Counted from the first letter of the stretch, positions 35,501 to 50,400 are shown. The stretch: 64,000 nucleotides of DNA from Watersipora subatra (GCF_963576615.1 NC_088717.1:38580302-38644301); one strand, 5' to 3'. Notes: generated from the sequence alone by a model not told the origin. Program-made: numbers and translations.

Positions 35501-38500
35501 ATTTAGTTATATTAGTTATTTAGTTTGACACCTACACCTCAATATCTTTTGCGGCATACTAGACTGCCAAGATACTTGTCTTTACTATAATAAGTCTCGC
35601 GTCCATCCATCTGCCCAAAGCCATGCTTAAGGGTTAAGAAAAAAGATTACTGACAATAGGATTTGAGCTCGCACAATTTTGCTTAACCGACAAAGCATCT
35701 ACCATCTGTGATAGTGATGTGAGGTGTTTGGTTACCAACCACGTACTTCTCATTGTAGTAAAAGAGTTATTTTGACTTTTATCTTATTAGAGGTCTATGA
35801 AGGCCGATGACAAGCAAATGTAGAGTCTGTGGACAGTTGAGAGGTATATGTCTGATCATGCATCAGACCTAAGATTACTTTAAATGATGCAGTGCATCTA
35901 GGCTATAACAACTGATCACGTGTTTTATAACAATTGCATTTGGTGTAAACGAAAAATGATTTTATTGGATTTGTTGGTAGATAATCTATAAAGTAATTAT
36001 TACATATCATTTAGTAGCATTCATGCAACAACTCCAAGTTTAACGATATGCCTGAGAATATAGAATGCTTATAGCGCACTCCATTTGTATTATGATATTT
36101 TATCGCGCATACCCTTCTCCGTCAGGAATTCACAATCTCTTGTGGTTACTAATCAAAACTCTCTTAAATTCTAGCACAAAAATTTCAAATAACCATACAT
36201 AAAAATTCTTTTATCTTAAAAAAGAATTGTTTAATGGCTTGTGCAAGATTTAAATCAAATCATCTCAACAACGAGTTTTTGAAAAGTTTAAACGGTAAGT
36301 TCGTTTAATGATGAGTAATTACACAATTTTAAAATATTTGATTTGCCTGCTTAGACAATATGTTTCTCAAATGTCTACTACATGTTAAGATACTACTCTG
36401 TAAAAAACCCTGTTTTTAAAAAAATGCATTAAAAGTACAACTATTGTAACCCTTTAAAAAAAACTCATTTAAAAATTATGACTGAATGTTGCATTTAAGT
36501 TTGTGATCTTGAAAACTAAATAGCTAATTTAACTAGCTGGAGGGTCATGGCCACTCATTGAGCTGGCAAGCGTATGACACTGTTGCCATACATTGTACAC
36601 ACTTGTACTTTTTGGCAGGGTAGTAACCTACAAAGATATGGCTAACTGAAAAATTGACTCTCTATAGCAGAATTTTCATTTCAGCTTGTCTTTTTCTTGC
36701 TTCACTTGTTCCCTTGTAGCTGACAAGAGATTTTTTATTATTCTTAGCCTTTTCCTCTTTTAATTCAAACACACCAGCATAAGTATTGGCACAAAGGCTA
36801 TTGCTATCAGAATGGACAATAAAATGAGTGGCTTTTGAATCAATAATAAGGCTTTGAGAATTTTTAAAAGTTTACAAAACATTTTGCCGAATGTTTTGAC
36901 CTTCCCTTAACTAACACCAAGTACCGTGTCTTTTTTATCGTTGAATTGTGTTAATAACTATAATAGTAGTCAGGCTAGACGAACCTGTGCATAGATTAGG
37001 TCAATAACTACTAAACCCTCAACCCTTGTATATGTAAAAAAAGTGAACTGGACACCTTCACAGAACCAAACACAACATCTGTAAAAGCAATGTGCTACAC
37101 TAGTGATGCACCAAAGCAACATCTAGGTGGCAATGAGACACATACCAATCTATCAGCCAGCCGCTACAACAGGATAGAAATGCTAGCATTTCTTGACCTG
37201 TTCTTGCCTGCTGGACGCCATATCCTTCCTGTTGAGTGAATCTAGTACAGTGAAAGCCAGAAATCATTTCAAATTTGACATGCAACTTTATGGAATGAGT
37301 GATTAATGTAAAGCAAGCCACAACTATCGACAGCCTGATTTCGCCTTGACTGGCTTGAGGTCTGAACTAAACTTTAGGTCAACAAGCCTCCACGCACGCC
37401 TTTTAGGAACCACTAGCGAGAACTGATGTGTTTATTTTACTAACCACCATTACTCTAATAGATGAGCTATGAGATATTTCTTCACTAGGTATTAATATAA
37501 TAGTTTATATATAATTCTGGTTAGCAACTTTACTCAGTAAAAAAACTGCAGCTCACAGAAATTTCTCCTCATAACAATACTCTATTCGTTAACTCTCTTA
37601 AGTTAACCATCCTTGATTGTCTGAAATTAATTTGAAAGATTTAAACATCTACTCAATTATAGTGTAAAAGTGAAGTCTACAAAATGCTACTAGCTAGACA
37701 TCAGTAATAAAATACATACTTAGTATAGAAGAGTTCAGCTGAATCCTTACGCTCCAAACTACTAAAGGGAAGGTCACGGTTTTAATCCTTTTACTCATTC
37801 ATGCAAAGCAATATAATCCTCCATTAGTGGATGTGAACCAATTTATCTAAGAGTGTGATATTAGACTGGCACTAAAAGGTCTGGAGCCTGTATTAAGACA
37901 CAACTAGCAGAATAATACAAAAAATTACATGACGATCATGTTTTGTTTATTGAAACATATTTTACCAAGAATAAATCCTAGCTCTACACACAAGTTGAGT
38001 AGGAACAAGTTGAACTATAAAACACAAACATGCATGTTTGTTCAGCAAAAATTACATTGAAGGAAGTCCTTGAAAGACTTGAAAAAATGTAGGTCTGTAT
38101 TCTGTTACTGCTGGTCTTTGTGCAGGCTATTTACCTATGCCACATAGCCATCACGTGATATGCTCAAAACCATGTATTCACACAAACATGCAACATTTTA
38201 AACACAAAATTTCCAAAAACATAAAAAACATTCAAATATAATAAAAATATTTTGGCAAATGTAGTTTTTAAAATATATAATGAATTTTTGTTTTCTTTAA
38301 AAAACTTAGAGCTGACCTTACTTGATTTATAAAACTAATTTAGGTAAAAGTTCATTTGGCTTGTTTGATAGTAAAAAACAGTCATTTGAGAAGTAACAAA
38401 ACTGAGCAATAAAACACTGTTTTAACATTGTTTTAGCTGTGATACAAACAGATATCTGAAACAGATTCATGTTGGAGAGAAACTGAAATGTGGATAGTTG

Positions 38501-40136
38501 TTTGAAATGCTCGAGTGTCATTGGCTAATAGAGTTATTACGAAAATCCCCATTTTCATGTTTTTATAAACTACTTAAAGTTATGATCACATCATAATATG
38601 ATTATATTAATTAATTTGGACACCAGAAATTGAAGTACATAGCTAAAAATAACTTTAGCATAGTGTCTAACATATGTAAATGTTTATTTGGCTCTTTGAC
38701 TGTCACAAACTGTCAGGATCTGAAACTGTTAATGTTAGAGCAAAAATCTCATCATTTTTGTTACTTGTCAAAAATAGTTTGTCAAAAGGTCAGATAACAC
38801 CTGCATAAGTTTGTCACCAAGTTGTTCCATAAATATTTTGATCAGTTGTTGGAATATAGCTTACTTATTTTGGCTAAGGTCTTAGCATAAGATATGATGA
38901 CCGACTTAGGGATCAAGTATTACCTCTACTGCTGAATACAAAACAGTTTACTTCTAGAAAGTTTGGAAAGTTCTAGAAAGCATGAAAGTTTTCCAATAAT
39001 TATGAAAGTTCCGCTTATTTATGCATCTTGTAAAAAGCAAGAAATCTTACGTATTGCTCTCACCAACAAACACATAAAACAAAAAGATTCAAAACCAAAA
39101 AGAGCAAAACAGATAAGCAAGCAGTTGATAAAACTTTCTACATTTACAAGTAATACAGAATTAGCAGAAAACTTTGTCAGTACTTTGACAGTTTTGTCAG
39201 TAAGCATTTATTTTAGAGTATACCTATATTCTAACTTATGCTATGCATGTTAAAAACAACTATGCAACAAGATCGATAGTTAAACACATCTGTATGTTTC
39301 TTTCACAGCCAGCACTATGATAGTTTTCAACTTATATTGCTTTACTGATAATTGCAGACTCTACTGTAACAGCATTACTTTACTGTCTGGTATGAATCAA
39401 CAATCACAAAATTAGATAAATAGAAATCTAAAGAAAATGCTTAGTTTTTAACACGTTTAGTCTAGAAATGTTTTACACGCATTTAGGCTGTCATCTCATC
39501 TGTTGCGGCATCAAATGTACAATATTGCCGATAGGAGTGCAATCACACTATTCACTATGTATATCAAGCATAGTGAGCAAAACTCTTAATGCTCAAACAT
39601 TGCTTCGGTTTGGTATTTTTGCCCTGAATTTCTCATTGTTATTAGGTTTTTGCTAGGAAACAGCCAGTATTTGTTGTAAGGAGAGCTATTTATGTTATTG
39701 ACAAAAGAGATATACGCATAGACAATTGGTATATACAAATAACATGGCTACACCAAATAACCTGTTTTATTATGTAGACAGCTAAGCTGTATTTGGCAAA
39801 AAGATCTTACCTATATACATGAATATATTTGTATAGCATACAATCGTCATGTGTTATTTTATAGAAAGATTGGGAAATTGAAAAAGATGGTAAGAAGCAA
39901 CATTTTTCTTGTGAGTTTTCGTAATCTCTAAGTATAACACTCGGAAAGAATAAGTATGCTACACTGTGTTACATTATCGTTATATAGTATGGCATTACAC
40001 TACATTATATGTATTGTATTATAGTATATTATATATCATATCACAGCCTATTATTTTTGTTGTATAAATAAAGGTCTACATACATCAGTTGCAGCAAAGA
40101 AGAAAAAGAACCGGCCTTCCGTTCTACGTCCTTATA
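35501..40136. other. intergenic spacer upstream of gene C
   Basis: No gene could be supported. A weak tRNA-like sequence lies on the minus strand at about 35650-35745 (GAGCTCAAATCC). Small open frames at 37100-37321 and 38963-39253 resemble no family known to me and have neighbouring composition no different from the spacer. Confidence 0.45.
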
Positions 40137-40207
40137 TACTACCTAATACTACCTAATACTACCTAATATTACCTAACACTACCTAATACTACCTAATACT
40201 ACCTAAT
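40137..40207. repeat. 10-bp repeat (ACTACCTAAT)n
   Basis: Seven near-perfect copies of ACTACCTAAT. Confidence 0.95.
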
Positions 40208-40404
40208 CCACTAGCTTTATCCATCAGCTTTATCTACTCCCTGTAAGTGCAGTGACTACCTGCAACTGTTTTAAGCTCAGACGCCAATATAGCCTGAGCC
40301 CACCAAATCCTGTAATACAACATTTTGAACTGGTACGGCTGCCAGTCCCGTGCACTGTGAGCGATCATCAAGAGCAATCAGTACATGCATAACTATCCCC
40401 CGAC

Positions 40405-40500
40405 AAAATAAAGCGACCGAGTAGTGTAGTGATAGCACACTTGCTTTTGAACCTGATCTCAGGTTCAATTTTCTTTCAGGGAATCTTTGTTCCAAATGCT
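40405..40500 (+). repeat. tRNA-derived SINE head
   Basis: AGTAGTGTAGTGATAGCACAC (A-box region) is followed 26 nt on by CTCAGGTTCAATTTT (B box). The spacing fits a tRNA-derived pol III promoter. The sequence then runs into unrelated DNA. Confidence 0.6.
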
Positions 40501-40590
40501 CTTAGCATGGCTTCAGACAGACAGACACTGCTATTATTATAATAAAGGTTAGACAATCTTTTATTATGACATGCTACATTATATCTTATT

Positions 40591-40641
40591 GTGATATATA
40601 TCACATTGTATTATAATATAATACAATGTGATATATATCAC
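40591..40641. repeat. 51-bp perfect palindrome
   Basis: Two 25-bp arms, exactly complementary, surround a single central base at 40616. The arms themselves contain the 14-bp palindrome GTGATATATATCAC, so the structure is nested. Confidence 0.95.
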
Positions 40642-41404
40642 ATTGTATTATATTATCTTGAGAAATGATAAGTTTTAGTTATAACAGTGATAGGAAAGTT
40701 ATAACCAAGTAAGACGAGGAAACAATAGGTTAGAGGTCACAGTTAAAGACAAAAAGAGAAGAGAGATAAAACATTATTACATGCGCATATCAAGTGTTAA
40801 ATAGACAGATCTCTGGTTCAAACAAGCATAGTATAAGTGGCTAAACAAGCGATTGCCATAAACTCAAGTATTATTTACTGATGCAATCTATGTCATAGAT
40901 AAACTTGCTTTTTTGTGCTATAGCAACAGGGATTAATTGTCAAAACAAGCTAAAACATGCTATTAGAAAGCTGTCGATTCATCAATAGCTTCAATTCTAA
41001 CTGGAAGAGAGAAGGAAGCGGGTGGAGAGTCTACACAATAGAAGGTACAGACAGATTGTGTAATCAGCATGTTTCAAATAATTGTCGATTTCTGCTTGGA
41101 AGAACAGAAGTTTTTTTTATGTTGCAAGAAACTGCAGCAGACAGAATAAATAATAAAATAATAATCTTCATATTACCTGATCGTGCACAAAAAGCTGCTA
41201 AAGGTTTTTAAAACCAATTTTTTCATTTGTCTACGCGTTTAATAGCTGCGTGAAAGATTTTCTTATCACACAGCTGTATAATAATTGTGCTCATTTTAGA
41301 CAAAGGTATCAGTTCTTCAAGCAAAAAGCATTTTTATCTATAAAGCTAGAGAATATTCTCTACAAATATTTGTTTTAATAATGGTTTGATGTTGTAGGAC
41401 TAAC
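40642..41404. other. 5' flank of gene C
   Basis: Likely promoter or 5' UTR of gene C; no single core element stands out. A 3' splice-like sequence (GATGTTGTAG) ends at 41398, 7 bp before the start codon, which may mark a 5' UTR intron. A short open frame at 40957-41211 is not recognised. Confidence 0.35.
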
Positions 41405-44018
41405 ATGACCCTGAAACGCAATGACAAGATTTGTCTGCTCACTCTGTTCCTTTGCTTCAACTGTGAGTAAAAGCTGCCATCAAATCTCCTGCTAATAATA
41501 TTTTTGCTGTGTTTATTATAACATTTTCATTGCTAAAATTACAACCAAAATGTTCTGTTTTGTCTAATCTTGTTTACACTGAAGAAAGTGACATAAATGC
41601 AGTCTAAGTAATTGCCAAGTGCGATGTTGATTTTTATATGAAAAATATGCTATTTCAGCAGATGGTTAATTTATTGAGAGTTGTTACCCAACATTTATCA
41701 GTAGTTTAGTAAAATCTGTCAAAGGAGCCAAGTTTAGAAAACTTTCTCAAGAAATTTCTACACTAGGCGCGACTAAACAAGCGCTCAAATATTGATTTTA
41801 TAAAACTATTTTTAGCTCTAGATCAGATATCCGTCAGCTAGCAATTTCCAAATGCATGTACATGTACATGCTACACGTGCAAACTACAAGTGGGGGCAAC
41901 TCTAAACAACTTGAAAAAATATTTAATCTTATGAAGCTTAGCTTTCTTGACTTAAATATAAGTTTTAACTCACAGCATCTGTCTCTTGCAGTATTGATAA
42001 AGGACACCGTGGCAACTATTCAGTGCAAGGGGAAGGCAACTCTGGATCAAGCCTATGGTGTGTCATGCATGTCCAAAGGGCTAAAGGCAGACATAAGTGA
42101 CAACCAATCATGTCTGATTAAAGAAAGGGAAGACAATAACCAGCAATGTGATTCATCAAGCAGTTGCACGGTAAAGTCAAGTTAAGATCATAATAAAATA
42201 TTGCTGATTAATGTGTAGTCAATTGCAGGGAAGCCAAAATGCATTTACTAACTGGGACAGTTTTGAACCTTTAAACGGTGGCAGAAATCCTCTCCGACAA
42301 AATGAAAAGCATTACAAAATGTTAGCCTAGTGTCAGTCTTGTTAGAGCCTCTATGCCGGAGGTAGAAAGTGTAGACAGAATATGTTTGTCTTGATACATT
42401 CACACACCAACTTTGATTATAAAATAGTAGTATAACAATATAAGATAATAGTATAATAATATTGATTAGGAAGAAATTTCTAAAATATAGTTTAAAAACT
42501 TCATACTATTAGTCTAAATTAAAATAATTTTTTGATGGGATTCCAAATTTGTTTTAAATCATACTCCATGGCAAGCATTAGGGCAAAAAAACAAAGGGAA
42601 CAGCTGTAAATATCAACAAAATACCAAAGACACTTCCACTCACTGGCATTGGCCTCTGCGTTCGCAGCAGTGTAAGCAGTAGAAAGGTTCTTTACAGATT
42701 TTCAAAGCATTTCTCACTGTGTTTCAGCCTTGAAGGTTGAAGCAATTTTTGATGAAACTGTATAATTATCGTGTATCATATATAAGTACATGTACAACAC
42801 AAACTTTGAAGCGTTGAGTTGTTCACCTTAAAAACTGGATCAGAGCCAAGCACTAATTGCGTTGCGCACTGACAGACCTAATACACAAATTGAAAATGTT
42901 TAAATGGTGTCAAGCCCAAGCAATGATCAATATGTCAAGATCAATATGCAAAGATCAATACGTAAAACCAAATTGGTTTATGTGAGTGCATTGTAAGTAA
43001 CTGTAGATAAGCCTTTTTATATCAAATATGTTCTCAAAACAATAGGATGTTTTGCACAAAATGAGTTGCTATCTGTTTTGTTTTTAAGCCAGTTTTTAAA
43101 AAGATGTTTACTTTTCAACAACGTACCTGCATAAGAATAGTACAATTTTTTATAAGCTCGACTATTATTCATGTAATCTTTATAAAAATATAGATTACAA
43201 ATTATTATAAATTGAAAATTTATAGGTGGGTGTAAAACAAATAGACACACTCATGCATGATTATACATATGTATTTTTAATATTGATTATATTCAATATC
43301 TGATGTAGTGGTCAAGTCTGGTATGATATTATTAGCATATATGGTACAGCATTTCTTAGAGATTTTAAAAATGACTCAATTCAATTCAATTCTCATCAAC
43401 AAATTAACAATTCAATTCCCAATTCTTTTGAATCATAGATCGAGCAGGAAATGAGAGAATTAGGTATCAACTATTTACTGTAGCTATTCTAACTTTGATG
43501 AATCAATTCTACTCAATACATGCAAATAAACACAATCACTTTTTTATCAATTCAACTCATGTTTATTAAATAGCCTGGAAGTTGTTAGCTAATAAATAAA
43601 TATTGAAAAAATCACTTAAGTCTCCAGACCACTTGTCAAGCAAGAAAACGGTCTAACGGACAAACCACCATATTGGGAACAACTATTATAGTGCTGAACT
43701 AACTAACCAACAACTATACTGATTGATAAAACACAGACTACTGCGTAGGGTAAGATCTGACGTTTGGATGAGATGTTACATTTTTCGTGCATGACAAAAC
43801 AGCATAGCTAAGCTTATTGCCAGGGTAAGCACTATTTCTAAGCTGTAGTATGTGGCATTAAGTAAATCGTGTGAAACATAATTTATCTTTCTATCATTTC
43901 TAAAACCCACATTTATTCTGTAATGTGAAACACTCGCAGGCATTTTAGGATGTATCAGTAAAACCTTTTCATGAGAGGATGTAACCAAGGAGTGATCGCT
44001 TATCTAAAATAGTTTAGC

Positions 44019-44067
<49 letters not shown>

Positions 44068-44303
44068 AAGTTTATTAAAAACTACAGGTTAAAATCATTA
44101 CTACTATTTGTTTCATGCAATCGTGTTGCAATCTTCAGGTAGAATCAATGTCGAATTATATGTCGATTCTACCTGAAGATTGCAACACGATTTCATGAAA
44201 CTAATAGTAGTAATGATTTTAACCTGTAGTTTTTAATAAACTTCATACACAGCTCTAATTGACTCGATTATTGAGCACTTTACTTTACAGTGTAAACCAC
44301 ATA

Positions 44304-44377
<74 letters not shown>

Positions 44378-44389
44378 ATGTATATATAG

Positions 44390-44420
<31 letters not shown>

Positions 44421-47400
44421 AATATATATATGTATATATAGATATATATATGTATATATAGATATATATATATGTATATATAGATATATATATATATATA
44501 TATGTATATTTACAGTATATATATACGTATATATGTATATATAAAAACATACATATATATATAATGCATATATATTATATTTATATTTATAATTATATAT
44601 GTAGATATATAATATATATTATATGTATATTTATAATTATATATGTAGATATATAATATATATATTATATATATGTATATTTATAATTATATAAGTAGAT
44701 ACATGTATTTATGTAAATATATTTATATATGTATATTTACATGTATATATGTATATGTCGCTTACAATTTTGTAAATAATGCTTTACTAATATCACAGTT
44801 TACTAACACCTCTGGTCATACAATAGTATCAACAAACATCGTTGATGTTGCTGTCTTTTTATGTTTTTGTGCATTGGTATAGATGTTTTATGGTAATTGC
44901 CAAAAGTTCTTTGCCGAACTGCAAGTATTTGCCCCAAAGTTATACATAATTTTTGGTAACCCACATGTTGTGCCAGTTCTATAATGCTTAATGCCAAAAG
45001 ATTTAGGAAATGAGGAAATTAGTAGATGACCTTTAATTTGCAGGCAATCAACATCAAGCTGCTGCCAGGTCAGTTTCTAGACAGCAATGACATCCTCTGG
45101 AGTTTTGCAAGCTGCTACCAAAAAGTAATGAGTGTGCAGGTCTGTGCAGACATCTCTCAAGGTAAGTTTGCATGTGAATCAATTATCAATCTTCAGGTGA
45201 TTATAATCAAAACAAGTTTATATTAATTATTTAAACAGTTTGTTAAATGTTACTCTAATTACATCTTGAACAGAAATAATTTTATGCTAGCTTTGTATTT
45301 TATATTGAACACTTTGTTTACCAGATGATTTTAGCTCAAGCGGGACTTCGTGCTTTATCCTAAAAATTTCAGTTAAATGTACAAAAGATCATAATGTGAA
45401 AAATATTGCATTTTGGTAAATGCCCAAAGTTGTAGAGCTTGTGGCTAACAAAAGTATTATTGTTTTAAAAGTTGTGAGAAGAAAGATTAATGCAAACTCA
45501 AAAACATGTTATATAAAAGTTATATAAAAATAGCAAATTCTAAAATAAGATAGAAATTTCCACTTAGCTCTAGTTCTCATTGAACTATATTCATATTAGA
45601 TTTTAATATATATATAATGAATCATGAATCAACATATCAATTTTCTTCTGTCAATTCTAGTGCCTCCTACAACATCACTCAGACCAAGAAGTACTCAACA
45701 TCTCTCTACAATTTCTTCTGTTAAAACAAGTTTCCTTCAGAGAGATAATGCTTCAACAACTCTGTCAGCTTTGCCAGCCACTAATCCGACCAGTAACACC
45801 ACAAGTCTTTCTACTAGTGCACTATCGGACACCACAGCTACTGCCAGTAATAGTTCTACTCTTACAACTACTTTGACCTCTGACCTCACAAGCTCAACCA
45901 CAGATTCGACTACATCTATGACTGATGTAACCACCTCCCCGTCTGAGTCAACTACATCCACTACAGGGTCTACCACATCCGCTACTGAGTCAACCACGTC
46001 TACCACTGAGTCGACCACATCGACCACTGAGTCAACCACATCAACCACTGAGTCAACCACATCCACCACGGAGCCAACCACATCCACTACAGGACCAATC
46101 ACATCCACCACTGAGTCAACCACATCCACCACTGAGTCAACCACATCCACCACTGATCCAACTACATCTACTACTGATCCAACTACATCTACCACTGATC
46201 CAACCACATCTACCACTGATTCAACCACATCTACTACCGATCCAACTACGTCTACCACCAATCCAACCACATCTACCTCTGGCGCCGCAGCATCCGCTAC
46301 AGTTTCAAGTACATTAACTACTAACTCCGTCTCATCTGTAAAAGACTCCACTAGTAGGAGTTCCACCTCAACCAGCCCTGTCTCAAGCCAACTTACCACA
46401 ACTACATCTAGCCAAAGTTCATCTTCATTGAGCTTAACAACAGGTAAATAAGATTTCAGTTTTTATCCTTCTGTGTTCTAAAGTTTTTGATCAATGTGTG
46501 AAAGCCTGTTACAATTAGGCAAAAATTTAAATAAAATTTTATATGAATCCATCGTTTTGCACCGACATTGTTGAATTACTATTTTATTGGTAATGACAGT
46601 TATTTATAGCTACTTTCAAATAAACTGCTGGTAATGAAATTACTTCAAATAATTTAAAAATTCAAAAAAAAATCTCAAACACTTTGTTGCTAAAAATGAT
46701 ATATCTATGTAGAATATCTTGGAATTGAGCTTTTGCTCAATTCCAAGATATTCTAGTAACTTTAATTTATATTTCTCAGAGCAGAAAGTACCACAATTTG
46801 AGGGCTGCTTTAGCGGCATTGTGACCTTCAGCAGCCTGAATTGCTCGGCACAAGCGGTAAATGTCACACTCTCTCAAGGAAACATGACAGCAGAGTTTCA
46901 AGTGCAGGTGCTTGGCTGCTGCTCAAAAGACAACTGCAAACCCGATGACGGCAAACAAAGTAAGAGTTTTATACTATTACACTGATTTGTCATCTTACCA
47001 CTACCTAAAACACAAATATGGCTTTTTCAAGCAAGGTTATTACAGCTGTCACACAGTGCAACCCTCAAAGGTTAGACTTCAGTTTAACTTCAAACCGTTC
47101 TAATCTTTGTTAATAGTTGCTAAAACTTTAGATAGATGATTTCAGTTATATACTTGTTGACACATAAGAACCAAAGAAATGCTTGGAGTATTTGTAAGAA
47201 ACATTTAGATTTGTTATTAATAATTGGCCAATTTTTTTTATATCTATTTGTTATTAGCATCTATCAACAAGGAAGTGCTATGAGTTCTCTTATTATGAAC
47301 GCTAGAGATCAGTGTCGTATAGAGCACTAGAGATCAGTGTCATAAAGCTTATCAGGTATCATGGCTGTCATGATTGTCTAACTGAGAATGATTTAGACTG

Positions 47401-50400
47401 TTTCATACCAAAATCATTTGATGAAAAAACAATTCTGTTCGTTTAAATATCAGTTTACCTGTTTTTTTAGATGAACATGTATACATAGTTGCTACACCAT
47501 ATTTAAGCAACTATGACACATACAACATCTTATTCTATTTGCTGTAATGCTTGCTATACTATCTTTTTCAGTTATAATACTTTCTATGCTACATTTCACT
47601 ATCTATAATTTTGTTATATTATTTTAGAACAGCTATAAGGCCTGTTATACTATAGCATATACAGTATTGCAATAATGTTTAAGATGCAATTCTTTGGTAA
47701 TTTTAATGCTTTAGCTAAGTTGCTTGCTATACTACATTCTAGTAGCTATAATGCTTGCTATACTATATTCTAGTACATATACTGTTTGCTATACTATATT
47801 CTAGTAGCTATAATGTTTGTTATACCATATACTAGTAGCTAAAATGTTTGGTATACTATATTCTAGTAGCTATAATTTTTGCTATACTAATTTGTGGTGG
47901 TCACACGACTTTTTATACCATTTTTAGGTATTCAGTACTATATTTTAATAGTTTAATGCTTGCTATAACATGTCTCAGAGGCTATTATGGTTGCTATAGC
48001 TTAATCTGGTAGCTGCAATACTTCTTATTGCAAACTATATTCAAAGTAAATGGCTCATTCTGTAGTAAACAATAATTCAACATTTTTGCAGAGCCAAACA
48101 CATGCAACTACGGAAAAGGCAAAAATGTTGTGAGTGTGCCATGCGCCTCTGAGTGCTTTACCTATCTAATAGCCAATTCTACAGCCAGCACGTATGTTGC
48201 CATGATGTTGCTATGTTATCTTGTTATCTTGTTATGTTGTCATTTTATTATGTTGTTATGTTGCTATGTTGCTATGTTATCATGTTGTCATGTTGTTATG
48301 TTGTTAGGGTGTTATGTTGTTAGGGTGTTATGTTGTTAGGGTGTTATGTTATGATGTTGCTACAATGTTGTTATGCTTTTACTATGCTGTTTTTATCATG
48401 TAGCTATGACATTAAAATGGAATGGAATTGTAAAATTAAAAATATTTTTTATAATTTTTAGGAGCAATCATGGCTGCCTTGATGACTTGTACTTGAGTGA
48501 AACGCCATTTGCTGATGCTGTTGATTGCTCTGAGACCTACAAAGAAGGATCATGCTTAGATGCTGGCAATAATGAGGTTAGTATATGTGACTTACAGTAA
48601 GTGATGCTGGAGTAGTAGGTCCAGTACTATAGACAAAGTGAAGCCCAAATAGACCTTAGCGCTGGTTGTACTGGCAGCGCATATAATATTTGTACTGGCA
48701 GCGCATATAATATTTGTACTGGCAGCGCATATAAGATTTGTACTGACAGCGCATATAATGTTTGTACTGGCAGCACATATAATATTTGTACTGACAGCGC
48801 ATAGGTATATTATTTGTACTGACAGCGCATATAATATTTGTACTGACAGCGCATATAATATTTGTACTGACAGCGCATAGGTATATTATTTGTACTGACA
48901 GCGCATATAATATTTGTACTGACAGTGCATAGGTATATTATTTGTACTGACAGCGCATATAATATTTGCCGGCTCATCAAACATCCACAATTTTATTTTA
49001 GTTTGAGCTTAAAGATGAACTTACACAAAACCTTAGTAGATTTTATCAGAAAGTTTTGGTATCTTTATCATTTGTGATTGTTTTTGACGTTTGAAGTGAT
49101 CTGACTGTCAGGATGTTTCAAGATTAAAATCGATAAAACTAAACTGCCTTTAAATTGGTGAAAATTACATAATTAGTTGTTATTGTTGCTATAGTTGATA
49201 TCAGCTATTGCATTTAAGTTGCAGCGTTGCGCCCCTTTATTCTGTCTGTCTCAAGTTTTGACAATTTTAATTTTAAATTATCCTTGCAGTCAGATCACTT
49301 CAAACATCAAAACAATTGTAAATGATAGAAAAATACTGATACTTTGTGATAAAATCTACTAAAATCTTGCTCAAGTTTATCCTTGATGCATTTAACAGAA
49401 TGCTGTCATGTTTATGTCTGTCTGTACGCTCAATGATATGCAAAGCAGTATGATAATATTCAAATGTAATTGATTTATTGCTATGTAAACACACACGTCT
49501 AGCAACAGCTTATATTGCGTGGGCCTAATGTCGGAGGATTCTGCTTGATGTCTGCTTTGCTTACGGATTACTGCAAGCAAGGCAGTTTTGCGTCCAATAA
49601 GGCAAAGATACATGTAATTGTGACAAACATGTGATCTTTTTGTTTCTGAAAAGCTGATACTGTTGCCCAATCTACCGCATTGATATCTTTTATTAAAAGT
49701 AAGTAAGTTTTTAGCAAAAAAACTTACCTATCTGCCATGAAACTGTTATAAACAGGCAGCTAGAAATCTCTTTTTTGCTGTTCCATTCTATAATAAAGTA
49801 AGTGGATAAGTAATAACAGCAAAAATTGAGTATGTAAAGACTTACCTTAAAGTTGCCATAAATTACATCAAATTCAACAGAAATATTTAGTTCTTATTGC
49901 AAATGAAACATGAATTAATTAACTTAAAATCTGCACTTTACGTTAAATTAAAAATTTTCTGTTTTAAATACTCATGTTGGTTAATTTTTACACTTTTAAT
50001 CGCCAAAATTGATAAAGTATATTAAAATTAAACATCATTTTAACAACTGAAGTTAGCCAATGCGATATAAAAACTGGACAGGAGTCAAAAACACGTAAAT
50101 GATATAGGAAAACTTGCTCATTCATCGTTAAAAACAATGCCTTCAAAAAAAGACAATCGCCAATCAGTATTTGGGAAAAAGATTATCTTTACAGTTTTTT
50201 AAAAGATATATCAATGCACTCATGTAGCATTGATATAATGAGAAACCCATAACAGAAAATGAAACGGGTTGTTTATGCTGACGGATCATTTGTTAAAGTA
50301 GACTATATGCCTTAGCCATTCTCAGAGCATATCAGGAACATTTGATAAACATACAGAATTCTCTGAAACTATGGCTGACCTGCTGCTAGTCTCACCGACA

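Noticed and set aside
37100-37321. 73-codon minus-strand frame
   Set aside because: No recognisable domain, splice context or composition change; likely chance.
38963-39253. 96-codon Lys-rich plus-strand frame
   Set aside because: No family resemblance and composition typical of the AT-rich spacer.
45737-46399. 220-codon minus-strand frame (Val/Asp-rich)
   Set aside because: It is the complement of the Thr/Ser repeat exon of gene C; the plus-strand exon has splice sites and phase support.
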